The notes under the pieces are model-generated. The model saw only the letters and a program-made list of their open reading frames with translations. It made no database searches and was not told the origin of the DNA. Source: Poriferisodalis sp965198245 (lineage in GTDB: Bacteria > Actinomycetota > Acidimicrobiia > Acidimicrobiales > Poriferisodalaceae). From it: DNA of 64,000 nucleotides. How positions within the stretch are numbered: the first letter of the stretch is position 1; every line of letters begins with the position of its first letter. Made by a program: the position numbers and the translations under genes. The stretch is from assembly GCF_965198245.1 (NCBI RefSeq), contig NZ_OZ240249.1, forward strand, positions 1,426,001 to 1,490,000. Direction: 5' to 3'. Shown here piece by piece: positions 24,457-32,950 of this stretch.

Positions 24457-25374
24457 ATGACCAGTGCACCCCGCAACAGCGCGATGATCCCACGGGCGGG
24501 CTTGCCGCGGCTGGCGGCATTCGACATCGACGGCACACTGATCGGTCGCAGCGGCATGCCGACTCTTCGGACGGTCGATGCGCTGGACGCGCTGGACGCC
24601 GCCGGTGTTATGACCGTGATCGCGACCGGCCGTCCCTGGCCCCAGGTCGAGCCGCTGGCGCGGTGCGCTCGCGGGATGTCGTACGCCGTCTGCCTCAACG
24701 GCGCAGTGGTGATGGACGCCCGGGCATCAGAGCAGGTGGCCGATCGCTCCATGACCCATTCCGAGGCCATCGAGGCCGCGGAAATCGCTCGCAAGCTCCT
24801 GCCCGATGTGCGATTTGGGCTTGACATGGCCGATGGTCGGCACCTGTGGGAGCACAACTTCGTGCCAGACATGCCGGCTGGGCTTGCGGCCGATCTGCGG
24901 ATCGACCGAGTGGACGACGCCATTGCTGCCGTCGACGGACCCGTGCTGACGTGGTTGGTCGAAACGCCGGGCACCGAGATGATGACCGCCGTTGGCGAGC
25001 TGGCACCGGAGATGCCGCTGGGCACCGAGATCCGACCGTCGGGCCTCGACCTCGCCGAGATTGCCGCCGCCGGGGTGAACAAGTCGACCGGGCTGGAGAT
25101 TGTGTGCCAGCGCTACGGCATCAAACCGGCCGACGTCGTGGCATTCGGCGACGGGTTGAACGACATTGACATGCTGCGCTGGGCGGGTCGCTCGGTCGCA
25201 ATGTCCAATGCTCCGCCCGAGGTGCGTGCCGTGGCCGATGTTGTCGCGCCCAGCAACGAATCCGATGGCGTCGCGGTTGTCGTGGAGGCGATGCTGACCG
25301 GCGAGGGCTGGCCTCCGGAGATGGCGGGAAGTACGTTCGCAGCGATGCCGCCACGCGGGGATTCCGATGGTTGA
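24457..25374 (+). CDS. HAD-family phosphatase, Cof type (class IIB)
   Basis: The product is 305 aa. HAD motif I is AAFDIDGTLIG, motif II is VIATGRPW, a motif III lysine lies in AGVNKSTGLEIV, and motif IV is VVAFGDGLNDIDMLRWAG. The large cap between motifs II and III makes it a Cof-like sugar- or nucleotide-phosphate phosphatase; the substrate is unknown. Its stop overlaps the start of the next gene by 8 bp, so the two form an operon. Confidence 0.88.
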   Translation: MTSAPRNSAMIPRAGLPRLAAFDIDGTLIGRSGMPTLRTVDALDALDAAGVMTVIATGRPWPQVEPLARCARGMSYAVCLNGAVVMDARASEQVADRSMTHSEAIEAAEIARKLLPDVRFGLDMADGRHLWEHNFVPDMPAGLAADLRIDRVDDAIAAVDGPVLTWLVETPGTEMMTAVGELAPEMPLGTEIRPSGLDLAEIAAAGVNKSTGLEIVCQRYGIKPADVVAFGDGLNDIDMLRWAGRSVAMSNAPPEVRAVADVVAPSNESDGVAVVVEAMLTGEGWPPEMAGSTFAAMPPRGDSDG

Positions 25375-25876
25375 GGGAGATGGGGCCGCGCCGGCCCCCG
25401 ATCCCGCCTCCGGTGACGACCGGTCTCGCCGCCCGTCGGTGTGGGAGCGGGCTCGTCGGGCCATGGCCGACCACAACGCCAAGGCCCCCAGGGGGCCGAT
25501 GGGCATTCCCGAGGCCGCTGAGGCTGATGCGTCAGGCGACGATCAGTCCGACGCGGCTGAGGGGGCAACTGCTGAGCTGGTGCTGGAGCGCATTCATCAC
25601 TACCGCGACACCATCCGCAGCTACCAGGTCGTCATCGAGGGCCAGCGAGTCGGACAGATCCGCGACAACAAGACCGAGAGCTACCTCTTGCGGCCCGGCA
25701 GTTACACGCTGAAGCTGCAGCTGCTGTGGATCTTCAGCCCCAGAGTCGTCGTGGAACTGCCTGCGGGATCCCAGACGCGGATGATCTGCGGTCCCAACGG
25801 CGGGATCATGCAGGCCTGGCGGCTGTTCTTCGCTCCTACTACCGCCATCTTCCTGAGATTCGTTGAGGAAGTGTGA
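25367..25876 (+). CDS. Conserved small beta-rich protein of unknown function
   Basis: The product is 169 aa. The first 70 residues are charged and low in complexity. The remaining part (about 75-169) has the strand-rich pattern YRDTIRSYQVVIEG-RVGQI, LLRPGSYTLKLQL, and VVVELPAGSQTRMICGP, ending in a short hydrophobic helix. This resembles PEGA-like surface or lipid-associated domains found in actinobacteria (from memory). It overlaps the HAD gene by 8 bp. Its stop lies inside a 32-bp tandem repeat. Confidence 0.6.
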   Translation: MVEGDGAAPAPDPASGDDRSRRPSVWERARRAMADHNAKAPRGPMGIPEAAEADASGDDQSDAAEGATAELVLERIHHYRDTIRSYQVVIEGQRVGQIRDNKTESYLLRPGSYTLKLQLLWIFSPRVVVELPAGSQTRMICGPNGGIMQAWRLFFAPTTAIFLRFVEEV

Positions 25877-25945
25877 GACACGGCCTTCGCTTCGCCGAGG
25901 AAGCCTGAGATACAGCCTGCGATTTGCACAGGAAGCCTGAGCAAG
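25865..25945 (+). repeat. 32-bp degenerate tandem repeat (2.5 copies) across a gene end
   Basis: Copies begin at 25865, 25897 and 25929, each with (G/C)AGGAAG followed by CCTGAG or GTGTGAG, then a CGGCCTTCG or CAGCCTGCG type segment. The first copy includes the stop of the upstream gene. The third is cut short 10 bp before the -10 box of the acyl-CoA dehydrogenase. Confidence 0.65.
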
Positions 25946-25968
25946 GGCCGACGGTAGTGTTCGGCGCC

Positions 25969-27246
25969 ATGAGCGAGCGGCAGGCAACGGTTGGCGCGAC
26001 CTCGGGTGGCGATCTCAGGGCTGAGCTCGACGCATGGCTAGCGAACAACTGGGATCCCGACATCAGCGTGCGGGAATGGTGGCAGCGGCTCGCGTCCGCC
26101 GGACTGTCGAACCCCACCCTCGGTGAGCCCTACGGCCGAGGCTGGGGCCGCAGCGAGACACGTGTGCTGGTCGAAGCCGTTCGCGCCGCAGGTGCCATCG
26201 GCTCACCGGCAGGGCTGGGCATGCTGCTTGCCGCCCCGACGATTCTTGAGCACGGGACGCCTGACCAAATTGAGCGATTTGTGCCGAACATCCTCAATGG
26301 GACCGACTCGTGGTGCCAGCTGTTCTCCGAGCCTGGAGCCGGCAGCGACCTCGCCGGACTCCAAACCAAGGCGGTTCGCGACGGCGATGAGTGGAACGTC
26401 AGCGGCCAGAAGGTGTGGACCTCCGAAGGCGAGCACGCGGACCTGGGGATGCTCGTTGCTCGTACCGATCCCGAGTCGCCCAAACACCGCGGGCTCACAT
26501 GGTTCGCCTTCGACATGGCCGCCGAAGGCGTCGAAGTCCGGCCCTTGCGCGAGATGACCGGCCGGTCGTTGTTCAACGAGGTGTTCATCGACGGGGCACG
26601 GGTGCCCCACGCCAACATCATCGGCGAGCTCAACGACGGCTGGCGCGTCACCAACACCACGCTGGCCGTCGAGCGAGCAAGCATCGGTGGCAGCCATGGC
26701 CTTGCGTATGCAGCCGCACACCCTGGATCGATTGCAGGACATTTGGACGAACCGGCGGGAGCCTTCCGCGGCAAGCGTCTGCCGCTCGCCGCAGGCGGTG
26801 TGGGTCCCGGAACGCTGGGACAGCTCACCTCCGAGGCACGCCAGCGTGGCCGTGCCGCGGACCCAGTCGTGCGACAGGAGCTCGCGGCTCTGCACACCGA
26901 TCTCGAGGTGATGCGGCTGTCGGCAATGCGCGGGCGACAGCGATCTCAGCGCACCGGCGGCGAAGGCAACCTGGCGAAGCTGCGCATGACGACCGCCCTG
27001 CGTCGGGCCCGGTCGCTCGCCAGCACCATCCTCGGCGCAGATATGACGTTGTGGGGGGCCGACGCGGCAACCGACGGCGTGCTGCAGGAGATGACGGTCT
27101 TCTCACCGGCGCCGTCGATCTACGGCGGCACCGACGAGATCCAGCGAAACATCTTGGGCGAGCGGGTGCTGGGACTCCCCAGGGAGCCCGGTCCCGATCC
27201 AGCCACACCCTTCCGGGAACTTCCCCAGAACGCCACTTCTTGGTAG
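25969..27246 (+). CDS. Acyl-CoA dehydrogenase
   Basis: The product is 425 aa from ATG 25969. This start has a TAGTGT box 8 nt upstream; the longer frame runs into the repeat. It is a flavin-dependent dehydrogenase of acyl-CoA or related thioesters. Typical motifs are CQLFSEPGAGSDLAGLQTKA, SGQKVWTSEGEHADLGMLVART, and the C-terminal PSIYGGTDEIQRNILGERVLGLP. The glycine in YGGT replaces the glutamate base of short/medium-chain enzymes (YEGT), so the base must lie elsewhere, as in isovaleryl- and long-chain-type enzymes. Substrate unknown. Confidence 0.9.
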   Translation: MSERQATVGATSGGDLRAELDAWLANNWDPDISVREWWQRLASAGLSNPTLGEPYGRGWGRSETRVLVEAVRAAGAIGSPAGLGMLLAAPTILEHGTPDQIERFVPNILNGTDSWCQLFSEPGAGSDLAGLQTKAVRDGDEWNVSGQKVWTSEGEHADLGMLVARTDPESPKHRGLTWFAFDMAAEGVEVRPLREMTGRSLFNEVFIDGARVPHANIIGELNDGWRVTNTTLAVERASIGGSHGLAYAAAHPGSIAGHLDEPAGAFRGKRLPLAAGGVGPGTLGQLTSEARQRGRAADPVVRQELAALHTDLEVMRLSAMRGRQRSQRTGGEGNLAKLRMTTALRRARSLASTILGADMTLWGADAATDGVLQEMTVFSPAPSIYGGTDEIQRNILGERVLGLPREPGPDPATPFRELPQNATSW

Positions 27247-27312
27247 CAATTCGCCCTCGGGCTACCGACGTTGGGGCGCGGGGGCGCAGCATGCGGCGCA
27301 GAATGTGAAGCG

Positions 27313-28704
27313 GTGAGCATTCCTGAGCCGCCACGGGGACTGGAGATCCTGCCCGAAGGCGGAGCCGACTTCGCCGGTGTGCAGGAATCTGTGATCGAGC
27401 GGCAGCCGTCGTCAACGCCTCCGCGTTTGTTTGCGTTGGTGGCGCTGGTCGCGGCATTGGCTGTCGCTGCGCTGATTGTGGCGTGGGTGCGCAGCGGAGG
27501 TGGCGAGCCCGATGCCGTCGAAGCTGGTGCGACCACCACGTCCGAGCCCCCGGCGACCACCACGACGGCGGCCCCATCGCAACCGCCACGCACAACGCTT
27601 CCCCCACCGACGGCGCTCGACACGCCCGTGGGCGATCTGCCGCCCGCGCGGCCCGTTGCGGAGATGATTGCCACGCTGGCCGGCGATCCCACGGGCAACA
27701 TTCGCGGTTTCCTGTATCAACTCGACCTGCTGACCGGAGCGGCGAGCTACGTGCCGCTGCCCGGGTTGCCGCACACGCTGGTTGATCTCGACGGAGCGAT
27801 CGCTGTGGGCATCGGACGCAACGTGATGCGAGTAGATCCCCAGAGCGGAGACACTGTCGTCATCGCTGAAGACGTGACCGAGGTTCTGCCCGCCTACAGC
27901 CCACCGGGGATCGTCGCCGTGGTGCGCGGTACCGAGCATCTCTTCGCCCGAGTGATCGGCCCCGACGGCGTCTTCCGCTCAGCGGTGCAAATGCCCAACG
28001 AGGCGATCGTGCATGGCGCTCTCGGCGACCACGTCGTCGTGTCCATGGCAGGCAGTGTCATGGCGCTCGACGGACGAAACTCGGCGCTCCGGCTGGGCGC
28101 TGGTCGGGTGCTCGCTGTCGGCGACGGTCATGTCGTGCGGCTGCAGTGCGAGGCGCACGGCTGTCAGATCACCGACACCGCCTTCAGTGCCAGTGTGGGT
28201 GCAGATCGTCGCGACGAATGGTGTACCGACATCTGTGCGGAGGCGTCAGGCCGCTTCGGCGAGCGTGACGACCAGGACGAGATGGCTTCCGACTGCAAGA
28301 CGTTCTGCGAGGGTTACCCGATTGTCACCGGGGCGATCGACGAGCGCAGAGTGGAATTGCCGGCAGAGCTGCTCGCGGCGCGGCCGGACCGTTGGAGCGA
28401 GCAGGGGTTGATGTCTCCTGACGGCAACCGCATCGCTATACGGCTTCGGCACGGCACCGGCATGCCGGCAGGTGTGGTGGTCGTCGATCTCGATGAGAAA
28501 TGGGGCCGTCATTCCCCCGAGATCGGTGTCGACCTCGGGTCTATGGCTTGGGCACCCGACAGCCGGTTCCTGCTGTACACGCTCGACAATGACGTCATGG
28601 TGTGGGATGTCGACGCCGGGCCGGGGGAGCTCCCGTCGGGCCGGGCGCACATCGGCGAGCCGCTGGAGCACCTCATCCTGCGTGAGCCTCAACTGCCGAG
28701 CTGA
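27313..28704 (+). CDS. Membrane-anchored extracellular protein with WD-like beta segments
   Basis: The product is about 463 aa. GTG 27313 is the best of several weak starts. One membrane segment (RLFALVALVAALAVAALIVAWV, about residues 38-59) is followed by a Thr/Pro-rich linker and a large extracellular domain with repeated strand pairs such as LLTGAASYVPLPGL, SVMALDGRNSALRLGAG and MAWAPDSRFLLYTLDNDVMVWDVD. The last is a WD40/TolB-like blade. Six or more cysteines cluster in the middle (about residues 290-340), possibly in disulfides. No enzymatic motif is visible. Its 3' end overlaps the convergent thioesterase gene by 16 bp. Confidence 0.6.
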   Translation: MSIPEPPRGLEILPEGGADFAGVQESVIERQPSSTPPRLFALVALVAALAVAALIVAWVRSGGGEPDAVEAGATTTSEPPATTTTAAPSQPPRTTLPPPTALDTPVGDLPPARPVAEMIATLAGDPTGNIRGFLYQLDLLTGAASYVPLPGLPHTLVDLDGAIAVGIGRNVMRVDPQSGDTVVIAEDVTEVLPAYSPPGIVAVVRGTEHLFARVIGPDGVFRSAVQMPNEAIVHGALGDHVVVSMAGSVMALDGRNSALRLGAGRVLAVGDGHVVRLQCEAHGCQITDTAFSASVGADRRDEWCTDICAEASGRFGERDDQDEMASDCKTFCEGYPIVTGAIDERRVELPAELLAARPDRWSEQGLMSPDGNRIAIRLRHGTGMPAGVVVVDLDEKWGRHSPEIGVDLGSMAWAPDSRFLLYTLDNDVMVWDVDAGPGELPSGRAHIGEPLEHLILREPQLPS

Positions 28705-29471
28705 TCTGCCGTCACGATCACGAACAGGCCGGCAGCCTCGATGAGCGGGGGAGCGTCCGGCGGCGCGTTGCCTGCGCGCACTGCCAACTTGACGTGCGAC
28801 TTTCGGCCGTCACGCCTGGTCTCGCGGGCTTCATAGATCACCGGCTCATCGATCGGGACGCCGCCTCGATAGTCGATCTCGAGACGCGCCGTGTACGCGG
28901 CGATCCCCAAGCAGACCATCAGGTAGCCGAGCACATCGTCGACGACGGCGCACACCGCCCCGCCGTGCACCCGACCCGGGGCACTCTCGAACGCGGCGCC
29001 GAAGCTCACGGTTGCGCGCACGCCCTCGCCGTGGCGACGCATGTGGACCTCCATGGCGGTGGGATTGGCCGGACCGCTGAATGCGCGGTCGCCAAACGCC
29101 ATGACCTCGGAGCCATCGGACGGTCTCGGGTCGACATAGCGGCGGGCGAAGTAGTCCTCCGGGCGGGGGACAGGATCCGAGGCAGCCTCGAGCCGCTCGG
29201 CGGTCGCGTCGGCCCATGCGGTGATCTCGGCCAACGTCTCGGGGTCGGTGCGGTGCCGCACGAAGGCATGTGCCAGCCGTCGCAGCGCACCCGCCGCGGC
29301 GCTGCGTTCGGCGAACTGCGGATCGGGATAGATCAGGTGCAGGTCGTCGCCTGAAGCGCTGCTGGTGTCGCTGTGCGGCAACGTGGGTCCCAAGAGGCCG
29401 TCAGCCGCCGAGCCGTCCAAGCTCGCCGTAGGGATAGTCGACCAATTCGCTGGATGGGTGTTCGAGATCAA
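28689..29471 (-). CDS. PaaI-like hotdog thioesterase
   Basis: The product is up to 260 aa. The hotdog core lies in the C-terminal half: SFGAAFESAPGRVHGGAVCAVVDDVLGYL matches the 4HBT pattern (HGG....DDV), followed by YTARLEIDYRGGVPIDEPVIYEARETRRDGRKSHV. It probably hydrolyses acyl-CoA thioesters. The start is uncertain. The ATG at 29471 overlaps the upstream SnoaL-like gene by 71 bp, and a TTG nearer 29385 would avoid this. It is probably in one operon with that gene. Confidence 0.75.
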   Translation of the reverse strand: MISNTHPANWSTIPTASLDGSAADGLLGPTLPHSDTSSASGDDLHLIYPDPQFAERSAAAGALRRLAHAFVRHRTDPETLAEITAWADATAERLEAASDPVPRPEDYFARRYVDPRPSDGSEVMAFGDRAFSGPANPTAMEVHMRRHGEGVRATVSFGAAFESAPGRVHGGAVCAVVDDVLGYLMVCLGIAAYTARLEIDYRGGVPIDEPVIYEARETRRDGRKSHVKLAVRAGNAPPDAPPLIEAAGLFVIVTADQLGS

Positions 29472-29889
29472 ACGTCCAGTACTGGCGGATCTCAGCGATC
29501 AGTCGCTCGCCCGAGTCGCTGCTCAGGTCGAAGTCGTAGTGCTCGCTGCCGCGCACCGCAAACGGCACGTCGTTGTCCCGCCGGCCAGCGGGCCCGGCGA
29601 TCGTTCCGGTCATCCTCCATTCGATCGCTGCGGTGTCACCGTCGGTCACGAGCCGCTCGCAGTTCCACGATGCGCCTCGCCACTTCGAGGCGATGCGTGC
29701 CCAGAACCGCCCGATCGTGGCGGCTCCCTGTACCGGTGCGTGATTCGTGTCGTAGACGACGGCGTTCTCGCTGAAGTGCCCTGCCACGGCCTCAGCATCG
29801 CCAGAGGTACAGGCTTCGAAGTAGCCGGTGATCCGCGCCTCGATCTCGCTGGCAGCGGCGCCCATCGTTGTGTTGCTGTGCTCGCCCAT
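29401..29889 (-). CDS. SnoaL-like / nuclear transport factor 2-fold protein
   Basis: The product is 162 aa from ATG 29889. The longer frame to 30057 would overlap the ABC ATPase gene and carries no conserved residues. ITGYFEACTSGDAEAVAGHFSENAVVYD at the N-terminus and later IEWRMTGTI and IAEIRQYWTFD are the standard SnoaL/DUF4440 pattern of a cone-shaped alpha+beta fold. Members are small enzymes or binding proteins; the role here is unknown. It lies directly upstream of the hotdog thioesterase on the same strand. Confidence 0.75.
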   Translation of the reverse strand: MGEHSNTTMGAAASEIEARITGYFEACTSGDAEAVAGHFSENAVVYDTNHAPVQGAATIGRFWARIASKWRGASWNCERLVTDGDTAAIEWRMTGTIAGPAGRRDNDVPFAVRGSEHYDFDLSSDSGERLIAEIRQYWTFDLEHPSSELVDYPYGELGRLGG

Positions 29890-29990
29890 TTCGTCAGTCT
29901 CGCAGGCCCGGGCACGAGCGTTCTCAGCCGGAGTCGGTGGCGAAGGGTCCCGACTCGCCCGGACCGACGTCATTGCCTGCGGGTTGGGAT

Positions 29991-30818
29991 CTAGTTCGCG
30001 GCCCAGGAAAGCCAACGGCCGTCGCGCCGCTCGAGCCGCAGCTTGTGCGAGAAGCACTCTGACAGCGACTCCGCGTTGAGCACCTCACCCAACGGGCCGC
30101 ACGCCAGCGGCACTCCGTCTCGCAACAGCAACCCATGGGTGAACGACGGAGGGATCTCGTCGGTGTGGTGCGTTACGAGCACGGTTGCGGGAGTCTGCGG
30201 ATCGGCGGCAAGCGACTCCAGGCTGGCCACCAGTTGCTCCCGACCCGCCAAGTCCAGCCCGGCGGTCGGCTCGTCGAGCAGCAACAGCTCCGGACGACTC
30301 ATGAGCGTGCGGGCCAACTGCACCCGCTGCTGCTCGCCCGACGACAGCGTGGCGAACGCGCGCTCGGCCAGCTGGCCTGCATCCACCCGCTTGAGGCACG
30401 CCAGCGCTGCTGCCCGGTCGGCATCGGTGTAGGTGTGCCACCAAGTTTCCAGTGCCGCGTAACGGGCCGTCATCACGATGTCCGCTGCGCAGATGTTCGG
30501 CCGGAACTGATCCCGCAGCGACGAACTCGCAAGCCCGATCCGACGCCGGTGCTCGCGCACGTCGACTGCACCCCACCGCTCGCCGAGCACTTCCACCGTG
30601 CCGGTGGTGGGGAAGCGGTACAGCGACAGGATCTTGATGAGGCTCGTCTTGCCTGACCCGTTCGGCCCGAGCACGATCCAACGCTCGTGCGGAGCGATGT
30701 CCCAATCGAGCGGCCCGAGCACCGTGTTGCCGTCGTAGACGACCGACACCCCTCGAACCGAGACAGCCGGCACCGGGCTGTCGCACGATGGCACCGGCCG
30801 CTCCACGCCGTCGTTCAT
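29991..30818 (-). CDS. ABC transporter ATP-binding protein, stand-alone
   Basis: The product is 275 aa. ATG 30818 overlaps the stop of the upstream ABC exporter by 4 bp (ATGA). Walker A is VLGPNGSGKTSL, the signature is ATLSSGEQQRVQLARTL, Walker B is LLLLDEPTAGLDL, and the H-loop is VLVTHHTDEI. It resembles the YlmA-like ATPases that have no permease of their own. Translational coupling suggests it is made with the exporter pair, but the heterodimer already has two ATPase domains, so its role is unclear. Confidence 0.88.
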   Translation of the reverse strand: MNDGVERPVPSCDSPVPAVSVRGVSVVYDGNTVLGPLDWDIAPHERWIVLGPNGSGKTSLIKILSLYRFPTTGTVEVLGERWGAVDVREHRRRIGLASSSLRDQFRPNICAADIVMTARYAALETWWHTYTDADRAAALACLKRVDAGQLAERAFATLSSGEQQRVQLARTLMSRPELLLLDEPTAGLDLAGREQLVASLESLAADPQTPATVLVTHHTDEIPPSFTHGLLLRDGVPLACGPLGEVLNAESLSECFSHKLRLERRDGRWLSWAAN

Positions 30819-32950
30819 GAGTCGTCGCGGCGGCCCTCGCCAGCGTGGGACACCCACGTGGCGTACATCTGCGCGTAACGGCCGCCGAGCGCGACCAGTT
30901 CGTCGTGAGTGCCCAGCTCGACGACACCGCCCTCGTCGATGACGGCGATGCGGTCGGCCCGCATGGCCGTTGCCAGCCGGTGTGCGATCAGAACCGCAGT
31001 CCGGCCTTCCAACAGCAGGTCCAGCGCGCCTTCGATCTCGGCTTCGGTGCTGAGGTCGACGCTGGAGGTGGCCTCATCGAGCACGATCACCCTAGGCCGC
31101 GCCACGAACGCCCGAGCCAGCGCTAGCAGCTGCCGCTCGCCGGCTGATAGCGACACACCCCGCTCATGCACCTGGGTGTCGGCTCCGTCGGGAAGGCTGT
31201 CGATCAACCTGCGCAGCCCCACCAGGTCGAGCGCCGCATCGATGTCGGCGTCCAGCTGTTCGCCGGCGGAAGTGCCGCCTCGGTGACGCAAACCGAACGC
31301 GACGTTGTCCCGGATGGTGCCGTGGAACAGGAAGGGCTCCTGAGGCACCACGCCCAGCTGGTTGCGCAGCGACGCCAACGTGATGTCCCGCAGGTCCCAG
31401 CCGTCGATCGTGACCCGACCCTCGGTCGGGTCGTAGAAGCGGATGATCAGCTTCGCGATCGTGCTCTTGCCTGCACCCGTCGGCCCCACCAAGGCGAAGG
31501 TCTCGCCAGGCCGGATCTCCAGGCTGACGCCGCTCAGCACCTCCGGAGGGTCATCCTCGAAGGGCTCGTCACCATCTGTGGTGCCGCCGTGACCGATCCG
31601 GGTGCCATTGCCCAGCCCCTCAGGCATCGCCATCGGGTCGAAGGATGCGCCGAAGTGTCCCGCCGGCACCTTCGTAGTGCCGTCGGTCCCATCGCCGTTC
31701 TCGCCAGACGTGGCCGCCTCATCGTCATAGGCAAACGAAACGCCCTCGAGCCGTATGTGTCCCTCGATCGGCGGCAATTCGATGGCATCGACCCGCTGGC
31801 GCACGGTCGGCTGCGTCGCCAGGACCTGACTGATCTTGCGCAGGCCCGATTGGCCCTGCTGGTAGGTGCTGTACAGCTGCGCGAGCTGCTGGATCGGGGC
31901 AAAGAACTGGGTCACGAACAGGACGAACGCCGCCAGCACTCCAATCTCCAGGCTGCCTCGCAGCACCATCGTTCCGCCGACGGCCAGCACCAGCCCCTGC
32001 GCCGCAATGCCGATCGCCTCGGTGCCCGGGCCATAGATCGCCTGTGCTTTGGACATCGACAGGTTGGCGTCGCGGTAGCGGGCGGTCACCTTGCGATGTC
32101 GGAGCACATTCGCCGCACGCCGCCCCGTCGCAGCAATCACTCGGATTCCAGCCAGGTTCTCCGAGAGGTCGGCCAGCACGTCTGCAATGCGGTCGCGGAT
32201 CTCGCTGTAGCCAGCCTCGCTGCGTGTACGAAACCACAGTGTCAGCGCGGTGAGCGGCGGAACGATGCCCACGAGCAGCACCACTGCCAGCACCGGGTCG
32301 TAGGTGAACAACACCACGGTCACGACGCCCACCGTGAGCACTTGGATCAGCAAGTTCACGAAGCCCTCGTTGACGAGCAGCGCCACATATTCCACGTCGG
32401 AGGTCATGCGGCTGAGCAGCACACCCGATTTGGCGGTCGTGTACCAGTCCAGCGACAAGCGCTGGTAGTGGCTGAACAAGCGCAGTCGCAGGTCGTACAT
32501 CATCTGCTCGGAGATGCGTCCGTTCAGACGTTGGCGCACGTGGCTCAGCACGATGCTTGCCGCCACAACGCCCCCGAAGACAAGCACGACCATGTTGAGC
32601 GTGTAGCGATCGCCTGCCACGATGCCGCGATCGATGCCCTGTTGCACCAGCACGGGCCCTGCCAGCATCGCGACCGTCTCGGCACACAGCATCAGCAGCG
32701 CTGCAGCGATGCCCCACCGGTGCGGCATCAGCATGTCCCGGAGGCCGAATGGGCGCCCCCGCCCGCCCTCGGCGCGTTCGGTCACAGGGTCGAAATTGAC
32801 GCGCGGCTCGGGGTGATCGGGCTCGAGCGACAGCAGCTTTTCGGCCCCCTCCTGCAGCTCCGATGGCACCCCGGCGAACGGAAGGCCCGCCGCAGCGCTG
32901 GCCTGCGTCGCGGTAGGACCCATGTGGCCGGGGCCACCGACCATCACCAT
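30815..32950 (-). CDS. ABC exporter half-transporter (membrane plus ATPase), partner 1
   Basis: The product is 711 aa. An N-terminal cytoplasmic stretch of about 75 residues precedes six membrane segments and the ATPase domain: LVGPTGAGKST (Walker A), GVSLSAGERQLLALARAF (signature) and VIVLDEATSSVDL (Walker B with catalytic Glu). A Gly/Asp-rich insert of about 50 residues precedes the ATPase domain. It overlaps the neighbouring half-transporter by 7 bp, so they probably form a heterodimeric exporter of the lipid/multidrug (MsbA/LmrCD) type. The substrate is not predictable. Confidence 0.9.
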   Translation of the reverse strand: MVMVGGPGHMGPTATQASAAAGLPFAGVPSELQEGAEKLLSLEPDHPEPRVNFDPVTERAEGGRGRPFGLRDMLMPHRWGIAAALLMLCAETVAMLAGPVLVQQGIDRGIVAGDRYTLNMVVLVFGGVVAASIVLSHVRQRLNGRISEQMMYDLRLRLFSHYQRLSLDWYTTAKSGVLLSRMTSDVEYVALLVNEGFVNLLIQVLTVGVVTVVLFTYDPVLAVVLLVGIVPPLTALTLWFRTRSEAGYSEIRDRIADVLADLSENLAGIRVIAATGRRAANVLRHRKVTARYRDANLSMSKAQAIYGPGTEAIGIAAQGLVLAVGGTMVLRGSLEIGVLAAFVLFVTQFFAPIQQLAQLYSTYQQGQSGLRKISQVLATQPTVRQRVDAIELPPIEGHIRLEGVSFAYDDEAATSGENGDGTDGTTKVPAGHFGASFDPMAMPEGLGNGTRIGHGGTTDGDEPFEDDPPEVLSGVSLEIRPGETFALVGPTGAGKSTIAKLIIRFYDPTEGRVTIDGWDLRDITLASLRNQLGVVPQEPFLFHGTIRDNVAFGLRHRGGTSAGEQLDADIDAALDLVGLRRLIDSLPDGADTQVHERGVSLSAGERQLLALARAFVARPRVIVLDEATSSVDLSTEAEIEGALDLLLEGRTAVLIAHRLATAMRADRIAVIDEGGVVELGTHDELVALGGRYAQMYATWVSHAGEGRRDDS

